64,000 nt of DNA from Torreya grandis (Eukaryota > Streptophyta > Pinopsida > Cupressales > Taxaceae): contig JARHVA010001174.1 of assembly GCA_037957365.1 (NCBI GenBank), forward strand, positions 3,181,001-3,245,000. Direction: 5' to 3'. Shown piece after piece: positions 50,721 through 62,199 of the stretch. Numbering within the stretch: position 1 is the first letter of the stretch; each line of letters starts with the position of its first letter. The translations under genes were made by a program, and so were the position numbers. A model generated the notes under the pieces. That model was not told where the DNA came from. It did no database searches and saw only the letters and a program-made list of their open reading frames with translations.

Positions 50721-51311
50721 TGTTAGGATAAATTAAAACCTAGATTTATCCCCAAATCACATACAAGAGAAACTATGAAATGAATTAAACAAACATACAA
50801 AAAATAAACATAAACATGCACAAAATAGGAGACACTAGAATTAATGTGGTTCACCCAAGATGGGTTACATCCACCAAAATTATCTAGTGTATTATTTATA
50901 GCAATACAAGCGAGAAACAAATCCTGCAACAAACCCTGTTACACCTCTCTACCTCTTTCTGTCTCCTCTCCATGTGTAATACATTTTTTCTCATCTCAAC
51001 TATGTATCAATACATTTTATGGAAAAAAATACCTAAACATAACCTCTACTATCAGATTTAGAAACCTTTAATCAATGGCATAGATTAACTATGAAATTAC
51101 AATTTTACAAGGTAATTTTAATAAAAAATTTGCTTCAGGGGCGCTGCTCCTAAACCCTCATCAGAGCGTGTGGCCCTCAGACCCCCCAGACCCTAAAAGG
51201 GAGGTTCCCCCCTTAAAACCCCCTGTGCCATCAAGAATACAAAACCTAGATAAAATGACATCATAATTTTAACCTCTGATCCTAGAATATAATTAGGCTC
51301 CATACCTAACA
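50721..51311. repeat. Solo LTR with target-site duplication
   Basis: 591 bp bounded by TGTTAGG and CCTAACA, the inverted ends expected of an LTR, and flanked by ACAAG (50716-50720) and GCAAG (51312-51316), a 4-of-5 target duplication. No second LTR or internal region is present. It contains ATGTGGTTCACCCAAGATGG (50842), a phrase like one common in plant LTRs, and a conspicuous GC-rich patch (51138-51235) with GGGGCGCTGCTCC and CAGACCCCCCAGACCC words. Orientation cannot be settled from the symmetric ends. Confidence 0.7.
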
Positions 51312-51316
51312 GCAAG

Positions 51317-53803
51317 AAGGGACCTCTTTCAATCTTGAAACTCCACCTTGACTATAGATGCATTTTTTAGGACAATGTATGGACAAGGCATGTGTGTAAG
51401 AAATAAAAACCATATTCAAACCTCTTAAGATGATCCTTTAGTCATGAATGTGTATTCGGGATATTTAGAGTCATTCAAGCATGATGCTTAGTCAAGGTAT
51501 TCCAAGTTGATTGAAGACAAGTCTCTTTTAGACTAAACCCTGTAGACCTCACTACTTGGTTTTAGTGTGTTCTGAGGCACTTTTGAAGCTTTGAAAAACC
51601 ACCTTCCCCTTTTCCTTTCCTTCTCAAAATTGGTAGGGTCCTTGTCCTATGAAAGGGCCATAAGTTTCACCCCTTTAGATGTCTCAAAACACCTTGAAAA
51701 CATGCTTTAGAAGGTCCACCAAAACCTCTTAGAGCTCTATTTTGCTCTTTTAGGGATTCCATCCCTAAACTCAGTTTTTGATCCTCAAACTAGTTCCATG
51801 ATTCCATTTTGATTTCTAGGATGTTTCTATGGGCCTGTCAAGGATTTATTATGATGTAAATGAAAAGGGAGTGTGACATTGTTTTATCCTTCTGTATAAT
51901 ACCCCAACCCATGCTCAACCACCTGTAGAAGGTTGTTTTGAGAAGCAAAATATTGGATTGGGTGTAGGCCACTATAAAATATGAGTGTAAAATAAACTCA
52001 TATGCCTTTGATGAACCTCCAAATGCACTTCAATAAAAAAAAATTGTGACACACATCCATCACCCCTTACACGAGCATGACATCATCAAGGGCCTGTAAA
52101 TGAATGTTTTGGGTAGAATATGCAAGTAGAGAAATGGAATGTGGTAAAGTATGATGTAATATCTCAAGACTATCTAAATGTCATTATCAATCCTCAATAA
52201 TATTATTTCTATCCTTTGAAACTTTTAACTAGATTCAAAACACTTGTTACAACATGAAGATCATTTGCCAACATGTGAAAAAGGACAAACAAATGCATCA
52301 AGTGGTTGTTTGGCATGACATATGAGCATGTGATCAAAACTAAACCACCTTCATCATAAAAAAAGAGATTAATTCAACTTATAAAGTCTTGGATATGCCA
52401 CTTCACCTCCATTATCACTTCATAGTCAAGATGAGAAAGCTTATACATGAGGCTTCAACTAAAATTATGTAAGGAGCTGCCCATGGAGGGAAACAAGCTA
52501 GTAAGCAATATAAGAGGTGAAATTATGAAGTTAAAACATGAGAGGAGATGATAACATGACCCAGGGGCTTATGGAATACTCTTTCCAAATTGAAAGAGAC
52601 ATGTACATGAGAGAGACACTTAGCAAACTAAAGCAGCTCAACTAAAACTACACATGGTGACACCTCTTTACATCATAGACTAGTTTTGCTCATCCAAACA
52701 TCATGAATCATGAAAAAAAGTATAGATAAAATATAACAAGTAATCCAACATAATTTGGAGCCAAAACCACCAATTGGTTCATATAGATTTGGTAGAGATG
52801 GAGTAAAACCTATAGGGTGCACCAAACAACTAGTAAAAAGACACAGTCAACTTGTTAGCAATGGTTCATAAAGCATAGTTTACAAATATTAAAACTCCAT
52901 ATATTGAAGGTATTTGAGTATAATATAATCTCCAAAAATCATTTTTTAAAAACTACTTGTACTTTTTGTACCGAGCAAAAACTTGAGGGTCACTTCAGTC
53001 TATCTAAAAAAGCAAGAAATGTGCAGAATAGTTTTGGCATCAAAATGACTATTTAAGATCAAACCAATAATATATATGAGTTTTATAAAGATGAGGAGAC
53101 CCCCCATGATCTTCCCCACATGGCACACTTTCCAAAAATCCATACAAGTGCCATTTTATCTCTTTTTCAATTGATTTCTATAATTTAGTTAGGTAACATA
53201 CAACCTTCTTATGTGACTGATATCTATGACACTCCTACTAACCTCTTGGACATTTTTCATGAAGTTAAGACACCTAATCACCTTGGGAAATGTTCCATTT
53301 TCATTAATGACCACTAAAAGTACATAAAATGACCCCAAATGGACAAATTAATTAATGTGACTAAGACTAAAGCCAAGATGACCTCAAATGACATCGTATA
53401 ACAAGTAATACTTCCTATGACAACATATTAGGACCCATTCAAATGTTTAAACTAAAACATTTTGCCTAGGGGTGCCCAAATTTGACCAAAAAGTCAAATT
53501 TGGTCAACATGTACAAGACTAAAGTGCTATATAATTTAGATTTAGTGTCTAGATTTACTCCTTTAATATAGTAATGAAATTTATAGTTTAAAGAAAAATA
53601 ATTGTGTACCTGGGTGTGTATAACACACCTTCCCTTTTCATGAACCCAACTTGAGTGCTTTGTTTGTGGCCAACCTTCAACCAATATCATGTTATAATAT
53701 ATAATTAGTGTATATAATATGAAATTGAAAGTATTAAAAGGATTGATATATAAAGAGAAAGGTTTAGGATTAAACCTATGTATCAATGAAATCACCTTAT
53801 CTT
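51317..53803. other. Unassigned repeat-like DNA, no gene
   Basis: I see no domain, LTR pair or open frame of interest in these 2.5 kb. It is probably old retroelement sequence. Confidence 0.35.
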
Positions 53804-54190
53804 TATTGGTGTGTATGGTTTTCCTACACTTGTATTTAGTTTGCTTAGTTTTGTGATTTTTGTGTACATTGGGGAAGTTTATCCTACATATATGATGATG
53901 TTGGATTTATGTCTTTATTCCACCTATTTTGGGTAAGTTAGTCCTATATGCATGGTGTGGTTAGATTATACCTATCTTCCACCTATATATGTACTTATTC
54001 ACCTAGTCATTTGTATGCAAGCTGAGTTATTCATATGAAGTATTAATATTTTATCTTAATCATTTTACAACAATTCTCATGTATGGTTTAATTTACATGT
54101 AAATTTGTATTGGTGTGCACTATATTGACTCATGTTATCACTCAACCTGTACATTCGCTTGATCCGAATATTTTGACATCTACTCTAATA
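53804..54190 (+). repeat. 5' LTR of the Copia-like element
   Basis: 387 bp, starting TATTGGTGTG (partner starts TGTTGGTGTG). The 3' boundary is set by the primer-binding site at 54191. Confidence 0.8.
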
Positions 54191-54206
54191 TGGTATCACA
54201 TTGCCA
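54191..54206 (+). other. Primer-binding site of the Copia-like element
   Basis: TGGTATCACATTGCCA resembles the complement of initiator Met-tRNA 3' end (TGGTATCAGAG...), with the first eight bases exact. Confidence 0.65.
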
Positions 54207-54222
54207 ATCCATTTTTAATGAT

Positions 54223-54436
54223 TGTTAGATTAATTATGATCCAAAGTTTATTAGTTTATTTTAATTTATCTTGGTTGGTTCATGGGAATTGGTTACATCC
54301 CATAACCACCCATAAAAGCTATATAAGATTTTACCTTATTTGTAAATAATATCTCAAAATAATATAATATCAATTTTATGTTAAAAATAATATTCATGAT
54401 GTAATTTTTGAATCTTTCTTTTGATACCTGTGGCCA
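54223..54436 (+). repeat. 5' LTR of the nested LTR element
   Basis: Begins TGTTAG and ends GGCCA, followed by ATAG and the primer-binding site at 54441. Confidence 0.8.
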
Positions 54437-56328
54437 ATAGTGGTATCAAATCTTGGTAATGGATAATTGAAGACATAGATGAGAAAGCAAGCTAGAAAGA
54501 AAACATGGTAAAGTTTTATGTTAATTATATGACAAAGACATAGCTATACCACATGTTATTATTTGTAAACTTGGTTATTTTGATTTCATTTCTCGAGTAT
54601 GGGGATTTGATAAAAAATAAAATAATTTAAAGAAAAATAAATTATTTTTTTACCTGTGTATTGTCCTTTATGGCATAGTAAAATCTAACTAATGTACTGG
54701 TGTCGCTTGAGAGATAATCTAAAATCTCAACATCTTCTTGAGGTGTACATGAGTCTCAGAGTAGAAGTTAATCTAAAAAATGGAAAGATCCACATGAAGG
54801 TCATACAAAAGGATGTAAGGATATCACTCTTTGCCATCAAAATTGAACCCATCCAATGCTTCAAGGGGTTTGAATCAGTCTCAAAATTTCATTAGAAGTT
54901 GGAGTCAAAACAAACACATTTTAAAATATGAAGATACATAAACCTTAGATTTATCTGGTGCCCTCATTTAAGACAGTAAAAAAATTTATATAGTGCTCCA
55001 CAGATTGTAGATGTTATAAATATTCAACAATATTTTATTTGTCTTGTGGGCTCCACTAAGGAAGCTAGTGAAATTCCTTTTTACATGCAAGTAAAACCAA
55101 CATTTTTTTTACATGCTATGAATCATTCTTTTTTTTTTCACATCAGGAAACATGTAAGAATATTTAAAATAGTTTACCTTTACATCTTTAAACTAGTTAA
55201 AGGAAAGTTAGATATAAGATTTTAATTGGTCACTTGCACAAGAAGTGGTCAATATTTCAAAACCTGTCACCTATTTTTTTGGTCAACTTGTTTTTCAACT
55301 TAAAGGGAATAGTTTCTAGAATATTCTATTTTGTACTCAATGGCATAAGGGTGTCGTTACGGCTTCTTGAGATAATTTTTTGACTAATTGATCTTTATGA
55401 AAAGGTGGTCATGTGACTAATTAGATTATAAGTTTTTGGACATTTTAGACACAATAGAGTAATTTATTTTTGGTTTTGAAGCTTTCATATATGTTTTTTG
55501 TGCCAAATCTATTCAATAATGTATAAAGGTGCATATCAGTGGAAATTGAAACCTTAAAAATGATAATTTTCATGACACCTCATGCTTGTGATTTTGAAGA
55601 TGATAACCTCCTTTATATGTCCATCAAGATCCTTGTAATTGACAAAGTGTAAGTGTCAAATTGGAGGTTGCTATACTTATTAGAGGCTGGAGGACAATTA
55701 CCCTCTATAGTTAGGTATTCTCTCAGAGTATGGGTTCAATGCTTGAATGGCTAATTTTGGATTGTGTTCTTGATTTCAATTCTATTTTTTGATTTTTATA
55801 TCTAATATTCATGACATGGAGTAGACAAAGTTAGTTATTTTTATTTCTCTTGATGCACATCTTTTCACCTCTTGCCTAATAGGGGAGAAGATTTAGGCAT
55901 TGGTTGGACTTTGATCATTTATCAATGATAGTATGAGTTGATAGGGGTTTCTAGCACTAGCAATGTTGATCAAAGGTCATCAACATTTGTTGGACATTAA
56001 GGAGATGTGCCATACATAGTACGAGTTTGTCAATTGGATGGGTTCCTATGTGGGACCTTATGTGGATTGATGTAGTTGGACATGCCAGATCATGTTCTAC
56101 TATAATATAGTATGATGATCACTAGGGATGAGTAGGCCTTGATCATGTTCATTAGCTAATTTTTATCATAACTCATAGGGGTGGGATTCTTTATGGAGTG
56201 ACATAGTTTTTGGTCAGTGCTAGAGGTACAGTGTACCACTTACAGTTACGATCGAGATCCTTTGATGACTTTAGATTCATTACTCTAGTTCTTTCATCTT
56301 CTATACCTCTTTAGATCAAAGGGAAGTT

Positions 56329-56544
56329 TATTGGATTAATTATGATCCAAAGTTTATTAGTTTATTTTAATTTATATCTTGATTGTCTCATGGGAATCGG
56401 TTACATCCTATAACCACCCGTAAAATATTTATAAGCTTTTACCTTGTTGATAAATATTATCTCAAAATAATAAAATATCAATTTTATGTTGAAAATAATA
56501 TTCATGATGTAATTTATGAATCTTTCCTCCAATACCTACTGCCA
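56329..56544 (+). repeat. 3' LTR of the nested LTR element
   Basis: Begins TATTGG where the 5' copy has TGTTAG, and ends TGCCA. Estimated identity to the 5' LTR is clearly below 90 percent, so the insertion is not recent. Confidence 0.8.
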
Positions 56545-56549
56545 ATAAT

Positions 56550-58828
56550 GATTTTCTGGTTTTACGTTGTTAGTTTCATTATAAAATCTTGAGTTTATCA
56601 TTTGCAAAAAAAGGTAAATTTTTGTATTTTGAATCCTTATTACTGATTGTGGAGGAAATACTTATTGTTTTCTTCTCTTATGGTACCATTATTGTAGCTA
56701 AGATTCTAGATTACACACCCAACATAATTGGGATGCTACATTTCTTTGCCTTTGAGGGTTTCAAAACAATTAAAACACATTTTTTGAGCTAGGGCACCAT
56801 TTTTACTAACCTCAAACTTCATAAATTTTGATTTGGGTGTCATTTTTCTTCCTTCAACAAAAATACATACCTGAACACCCTTTTTATAGCCAAATCACTC
56901 AGATTGGGATGCCATTTAGCAAAATATAGACCTTCACTCACCTTGGCATCATCCCTACCAATTGAGTGCTTCTTTTTGGTGGGTTATTATATGAGTTTGT
57001 AAAAACATCAGATCTGTAAAGTTTGTTTATGGAGGCACCATCCATCTCCAACAATTGAGTTTTTTAAATCAACATAAATATTCTTCCCTAAGTTGAAAAT
57101 CAGCTTATTTTAATGTATTTAAAATAATATTTTATTATTATTTTGCTATTAATTGAAAACTTTTCATTTGATTTTCCAAATTGGGCAAATAAAAGTATTG
57201 GTTAAGGTTTGGTGTTGTGACTGGGAGGTCACTAGTTCGATTCAGTTCTAATGACTACCTACAAGGCCATGTCTTTTTTAAAACCCTTGACATTCTTGAT
57301 ATTTTGTGCAAACTAACTAAATATTCACCATTAATGATGGGAAAATAAAAATTGTAATAAATTTTTAATGTTAACTTAGAATTGAGTGTTGTTTTATTTA
57401 AAAGTGCATGATTTTTTGTGCCCAATCCATTGGTCCTATTTTTATTATAAAACACACTAAATTATAAAGTGCCAAATTTTGGGGTTTGATGGGAAATTAA
57501 TTATAGGGGGTGTCTTTATGGATCTTATTAATGTTGTACAACTAAATTTAGAGAACTATTTGTATTAGAAGAATGGGATAAAAAATGGTTGTTTGGAGCA
57601 TGATCTTCTACCCTATCTCCTTGGACTCATTCTTAAGACAAGAAACTATGAAAAAAATGTGTGTAGTTTAATAATAACAACATAGTCTATAGACTAATAG
57701 GTCTCACTATTCATAAGGATATCTTGTATTAGATTTAGTAGAATAAATTCCATTTCACTACTTGGACCTTCATCTAATAGCTATATGGAAACATTGATTC
57801 TTCATTTAAGAGTGATGTTTCCTTGGAGAACCATTCACATGTTCATGATACCAATCCTTCTCCTCCTTTAGATACCCCATATATGGTTGGGGACTCTTGA
57901 ATTCTACCACTGGTAGATTCATATAATAGTGTTAATACCATGGAAATACATAAACCTATTGCTACTTCATATTTCAAAATTACTTCATCAATAGATTTCA
58001 ATGATTCAACACAATAGAACATTTTATGGGATGTGTAGTGTAGTCACATGACATGTGCTAAGATTCCACTTTCTCATATTATTAATTAAAATTTTAATTT
58101 CATTTATTCGAGAGCTTCTAGTGATTCCTTATAGTAGAATTTTATATATCTTTTGGATTCACTTTATTTAGACACTTTTCTACTAAACATATCTTCTTTT
58201 TTGTAGAGTCTCACATTTTGGATATAGATGACACCATTGAGGACATTGGTCTTCTCTTTAATGAAAACTATATTAGAGTTACATATTCTTGTTTGGATGT
58301 AATGAGGGTACTTATAAACCCTCATACTCTATCTCTTTCATTTTATGCATCCTTATTTCCATATAGTTATGCCTATGATTCCTAATAAGACTTTGGCACA
58401 TTTGAGTACTAGGAGGGAAACATTTTAGTATTTTATAGTGATCTACATCCTTATTCCTACCTATATTCCAGTTTGAGTGAGAATTAAATAATTTGATTTC
58501 TTGGATTTTCTTTCTTATAAAATTAAGAGACATCATTTATTATATAAGGTCCCACTAAACATTTACCATGTGACATTATACATTTACCTTCTCTCCCTTC
58601 TTTTTGGAAGCACACATGGGCCCTATTTTGTTGGATACAGGGTGGATACAAGTAGTTGTAGCTTCTAATGGGGTATTTTAGCCCTCACTTATTATTTTAT
58701 CTCTTTAAGGTTGGGTTTTCCTATGGTTTTTCTCCTTTTCTTCACTTTATGAGAGATTCTTATGTACTAGGGTACCTCATCAAGCCTTGTTATTGGGACC
58801 CATTTCTTCTACCCACCTAAGCTATACT
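56550..58828 (+). other. Internal region of the Copia-like element
   Basis: No intact or recognisable pol. Open frames are short. It includes the SINE-like head at 57188. Confidence 0.45.
57188..57250 (+). repeat. tRNA-derived SINE-like head
   Basis: GGTTAAGGTTTGGTGTTGTGA and GGTCACTAGTTCGATTC have the order and spacing of the A-box side and B box (GGTTCGATTC-like AGTTCGATTC) of tRNA-derived plant SINEs. No cloverleaf tRNA gene can be folded with confidence and I saw no clear target duplication or poly tail, so this is tentative. Confidence 0.4.
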
Positions 58829-58837
58829 TAAGGGGGG

Positions 58838-59212
58838 TGTTGGTGTGTAGGGTTTCCCTACAATTCTATTTAGTTTGATTAGTTTTGTATATTGGGAAAG
58901 TTTATCCCACATATATGAGGATTTTGGCTTGATGCCTTTCTTCCACCTTTTTTGTGGAAGTTAGTCTCACATGCATGGTGTGGTTAGATTACACCTATAT
59001 TTCACCTATATATGTAATTATTCACCCAGTCATTAGTAAGCAAGCTAAGCTATTCATATGGAGTATTGATATTTTTCTCTCAATACTTTTTCAATGATTA
59101 TTGTGTATGATTTCATTTACTTGTAGTTTCATTGTGTTGTGCACTTACTTGACTCATGATCATTCAACCTATACATTCACTTGATCCAGAGATCATGGCA
59201 TCCACTCCAATA
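58838..59212 (+). repeat. 3' LTR of the Copia-like element
   Basis: Starts TGTTGGTGTGTAGG right after AAGGGGGG and aligns with 53804-54190; ends at about ACTCCAATA, homologous to ACTCTAATA before the primer-binding site. Confidence 0.8.
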
Positions 59213-59307
59213 GCCTTTTAGTAAATTGATTTGAAAAGATGTATCATTAAAAAACATTTTAAAATGAGATTAGGATAAACATAAATCTAGAATTTATGTA
59301 TATATAT

Positions 59308-59336
59308 AGGTTAAAGGATAAAATATCCTTTAACCT
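59308..59336. repeat. Perfect 13-bp hairpin
   Basis: AGGTTAAAGGATA, loop AAA, TATCCTTTAACCT. A second short palindrome (CAATTGAG TTTA GCTCAATTG) follows about 35 bp later. No function can be assigned. Confidence 0.7.
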
Positions 59337-59667
59337 TGGATAAAAGGTGAGTTTCCACCCAACAATTGAGTTTAGCTCAATTGTGTAACCCAATCATACT
59401 TATAACCTGGTGAATGTGAGTTGATTTAAGTCAAACCAAACTATAAATATGGTGAGGTTAGATGATATAATCAAGTACAACCTATAAACTTGGAACTATT
59501 GAGTGATTTAATCACCTCAACTATACCAAAGTGAACCAACTACTACAATATATTGGCTCAATATTAGTTTATAACAGTCTAACATGGTGAGTTAAAGATT
59601 GTAGAAGTATTTTTGAATCTAAAAATGATTTTGATTTTTCAATTTAGGTGTTATTTGCATAGCATAT

Positions 59668-60016
59668 TCACCTTATATGTGTCTCATGTTGAAACCTAAG
59701 TATAAAAATGATACCAATGTATAGAATTTTGACACAAATGTGTATTTGAACCACATAATTGTATAATTTGACCAATTTACAACTGTGTAAGTGTAGATAA
59801 CATGATTCTAAAACATGCCCCCACATAAATCTAAAATTGAGAACTGGTATAAGTGTGGAGAAAATGTTTCCATAACATATCCCCATTGTATATATTAATC
59901 TATGAATTTTGACAAATTTGGAGAGAATGTTTATATAGCATGCCCCCATTATATATCTAAATCTATGAACTGTGAAAAATGTGGAATCCATGTCTCTATG
60001 ACATTCCCCCACTAAT
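59668..60016. repeat. 63-bp tandem repeat, in frame on the minus strand
   Basis: Near-identical phrases begin at 59814, 59877, 59940 and 60003 (ATGCCCCCAC, ATATCCCCAT, ATGCCCCCAT, ATTCCCCCAC), an exact 63-bp period. Because 63 is a multiple of three, the minus strand stays open for 114 codons (60012-59668) and reads as 21-residue repeats, each beginning MG or WG (MGECHRDMDS, MGACYINILS, MGICYGNIFS, WGHVLESCYL). Tat/Ogre elements are known to carry tandem repeats between pol and the 3' LTR; I think that explains it better than a real protein. Confidence 0.75.
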
Positions 60017-61288
60017 ATTCCCTCTATTTTGAGATGAGGGGAAGTAAAAAATAGTAGTTACCTAAACTTAAAAGGATAAGATAATTGTATAATCTATGAC
60101 TATATCATGTAACATATATGAGTAGCTTTTCTAGGTAGATATATCATTAAAATGCATAGAATGTGATCACATCAAGCCTTAAGATGCATGACATAGATCA
60201 TGAAAACACATAGATAGTAACAATACAAGATCAACAAGAAATTAAACACAAACACAAGAGCAATCAAAATACAATGGTCTAAGGAGACCTCAAAAAAGGG
60301 GACATGACCTAGTCAAATTACCATAAAGTAAGGAATGACATATTCAAATGTCCATATAACAAGAAATGACATATGAAAATGTCAAAGTAAGAAAATAAAG
60401 GCATGGGGGCCACAAAAAATGGAGTATATTTAAATTCTCAACAAGAAATACATGATATTCAAGGATGTTCATAAAGGAAAAGCATAAGCAACCAATGGAT
60501 ATATGTGTTATAAAAAAATGTCAAGTACATAGCATATCAAGTACACTGTGAAAGATATAACCATGAATAAATGCATGTTTAATCATGTAAACTCAAACAT
60601 GATAATGGAAAGTGATCATAGAACCATATAACCTATGTGCATCAAGATCAAATAATCAGATGACCCTAATGTCTATATGAGATGAGTATAAGGAAGGTTC
60701 GACATCTATATAGGAATAGATCATGTGTCTATGTATGCTTTTATCACTCTCAAATGATGTTTTAAACATGTGTATATATAAATTATTGATATTTCATCTA
60801 CCAACATAAAACCAACAACATAGATGCCAAGGAATTAATAAGAATATGTAGATGCTATTTTTTTTTTTTGAATTTTGAAGTTTTTTTATTGTTTTGGTAT
60901 TTTTAGAATATTTTATAGAGGAATAACTATCCTATGATCTCTTATAATGGATGTTCACTGGTATCTCCCACTATGAACTTGGTGCAATAAACTAATTATA
61001 TTACTATGGAGGATGCATAAGTGTAATACATAGCATTGTAGTATCTGTAATGTTATGCATATGTATAGTAGGAATCTATGGTCATGAAGAAACAATAGAA
61101 TGAATTGGGGTCCATGACACCCATTATTGAGTGATATTTGGTTTCTTTAAAGTAGCATTAAGAGAAACATGTTTAGTGCTTTGGATATCTAAATATTATG
61201 CATAGTAGATAAGGATTCAATGGAATCCATTATGTATTTGATGCAATGGTCTCTCAAGTACTAGTTGCCTAGGGAAGAGAATTACCTA
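60017..61288 (-). other. 3' region of the gag-PR element, no gene
   Basis: AT-rich, with a T run at 60860-60870 and stops in all frames read. This is where RT should begin; no FRDLN, YLDD or similar motif was found. Confidence 0.5.
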
Positions 61289-61854
61289 TTACTTACCCTT
61301 TAGTGGAGGAGTAACCATAATAGTTTTGATAATTAATTTTTTAAGTATAAACTTCTCTTTTTTAAGTGGATGCTCATATAGAATACTAGAAACTATTACT
61401 ATCCTATTGCCATGAATGTATATAACACACCCATGTACTGTAGAAGGTAATACATGGAGAGTATGTATCCAAGGTAATCCCAATAAAATATAAAATACTC
61501 TAGTGTATGGTATAACTAAAAATGGAATAACCACATGTACTAGATCCACTTGTAAAGGTAAGTATATCTCACTAATAATGTGTTGTGATGTCCCATCGAA
61601 TGCTCTAACTGATTTGGTTGAAATATGTAAATAATTATATGTATAACCCAAATGTGTAAGTAAAGTGATGTATAAAGATTATCACTAGAACCATTATCCA
61701 TCATAAAACTATGTATAGGCTTATGATCAAGGTATACTCTAATGAATAAGGAATGAAGATTGAAATTATCATCCATAATCTCATTTTCATCGAAAGTAAT
61801 GGAGGATTTTTGAACTATAGGAGGTGTATGCCATATATAAGAACCAATAATCAC
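61289..61854 (-). pseudogene. Retropepsin-like protease of the gag-PR element
   Basis: Two overlapping frames. 61854-61660 reads IVQKSSITFDENEIMDDNFN, then the active site region HSFMMDNGSSDNLYTSLYL, with the D-N-G form of the retropepsin triad intact. After a frameshift near 61650 the second frame (61640-61289) continues VRAFDGTSQHIISEIYLPL, then YILLGLPWIHTLHVLPSTVH and CVIYIHGNRIVIV. The LLG-x-PW-I-H and PSTxH block is typical of plant Ty3/Tat proteases. The frameshift makes it a pseudogene. Confidence 0.82.
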
Positions 61855-62199
61855 ATCTAATGGGTATTCATAGTTTTATGGAAGATGATGTGCATTATAT
61901 ACCATTTATACTTATGGATCCTTCTTAGAATGTTCTTGTAAAGGATTGTTAAATATTTTCTATTTTTCATGATCACCAGGTTGTGAATCTGATTCCTTTA
62001 GAGGATCATCAAATGTGATATTTTGGTCATTGATGAGGTCTTGGATCTTATGATTCAAGTTAAAACATATGTTTATATAATTTTCATGGCCTTGTGATAG
62101 TAAAAATAATCATTTTCATCATATCCTTTGGGTAAAGGTTGAATCATATCAACCTCTATAGGATGAGGGAGACATATGAGGTGACACTCCACAAGCCTC

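Larger units (their letters stand above)
54223..56544 (+). mobile_element. Small non-autonomous LTR element nested in the Copia-like element
   Basis: LTRs of 214 bp (54223-54436) and 216 bp (56329-56544) share TTAATTATGATCCAAAGTTT and ATTCATGATGTAATTT. Flanks are ATGAT (54218-54222) and ATAAT (56545-56549), a 4-of-5 target duplication. A TGGTATCAAATCTTGG primer-binding site (54441-54456) follows the 5' LTR after four bases, and AAAGGGAAG (56318-56326) precedes the 3' LTR. The 1.9-kb interior has no retroelement protein motif; the 67-codon frame at 54692-54895 matches nothing I know. Larger than classical TRIMs, smaller than most LARDs. Confidence 0.82.
53804..59212 (+). mobile_element. Non-autonomous Copia-like LTR element, carrying a nested LTR element
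   Basis: Two LTRs (53804-54190 and 58838-59212) align over their whole length, including CATGCATGGTGTGGTTAGATTA-like sequence and CACCTATATATGTA. Directly after the first is TGGTATCACATTGCC (54191), a Met-tRNA-type primer-binding site; directly before the second is AAGGGGGG (58830-58837), a polypurine tract. About 2.3 kb of internal sequence remain when the nested element is removed, with no gag, RT or integrase motif, so it depended on another element's proteins (LARD-like). The flanking target duplication is weak (ATCTT / GCCTT). Confidence 0.8.

Noticed and set aside
51120..51250. GC-rich patch as a CpG island, promoter or rDNA piece
   Set aside because: It lies inside a solo LTR with target duplication and has no rRNA similarity that I recognise.
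53466..53795. 109-codon minus open frame next to the Copia-like 5' LTR
   Set aside because: Low-complexity AT-rich translation (Tyr, Asn, Phe, Ile) without any domain or second copy.
57188..57250. Functional tRNA gene
   Set aside because: Only box-like motifs are present; I could not pair acceptor and anticodon stems.
59668..60012. 114-codon repeat-protein gene on minus
   Set aside because: Better explained as a 63-bp minisatellite in a retroelement 3' region; kept as a finding, not as a gene.
59668..60016. CRISPR-like array
   Set aside because: Units are contiguous 63-bp tandem repeats with no unique spacers, in a plant retroelement.
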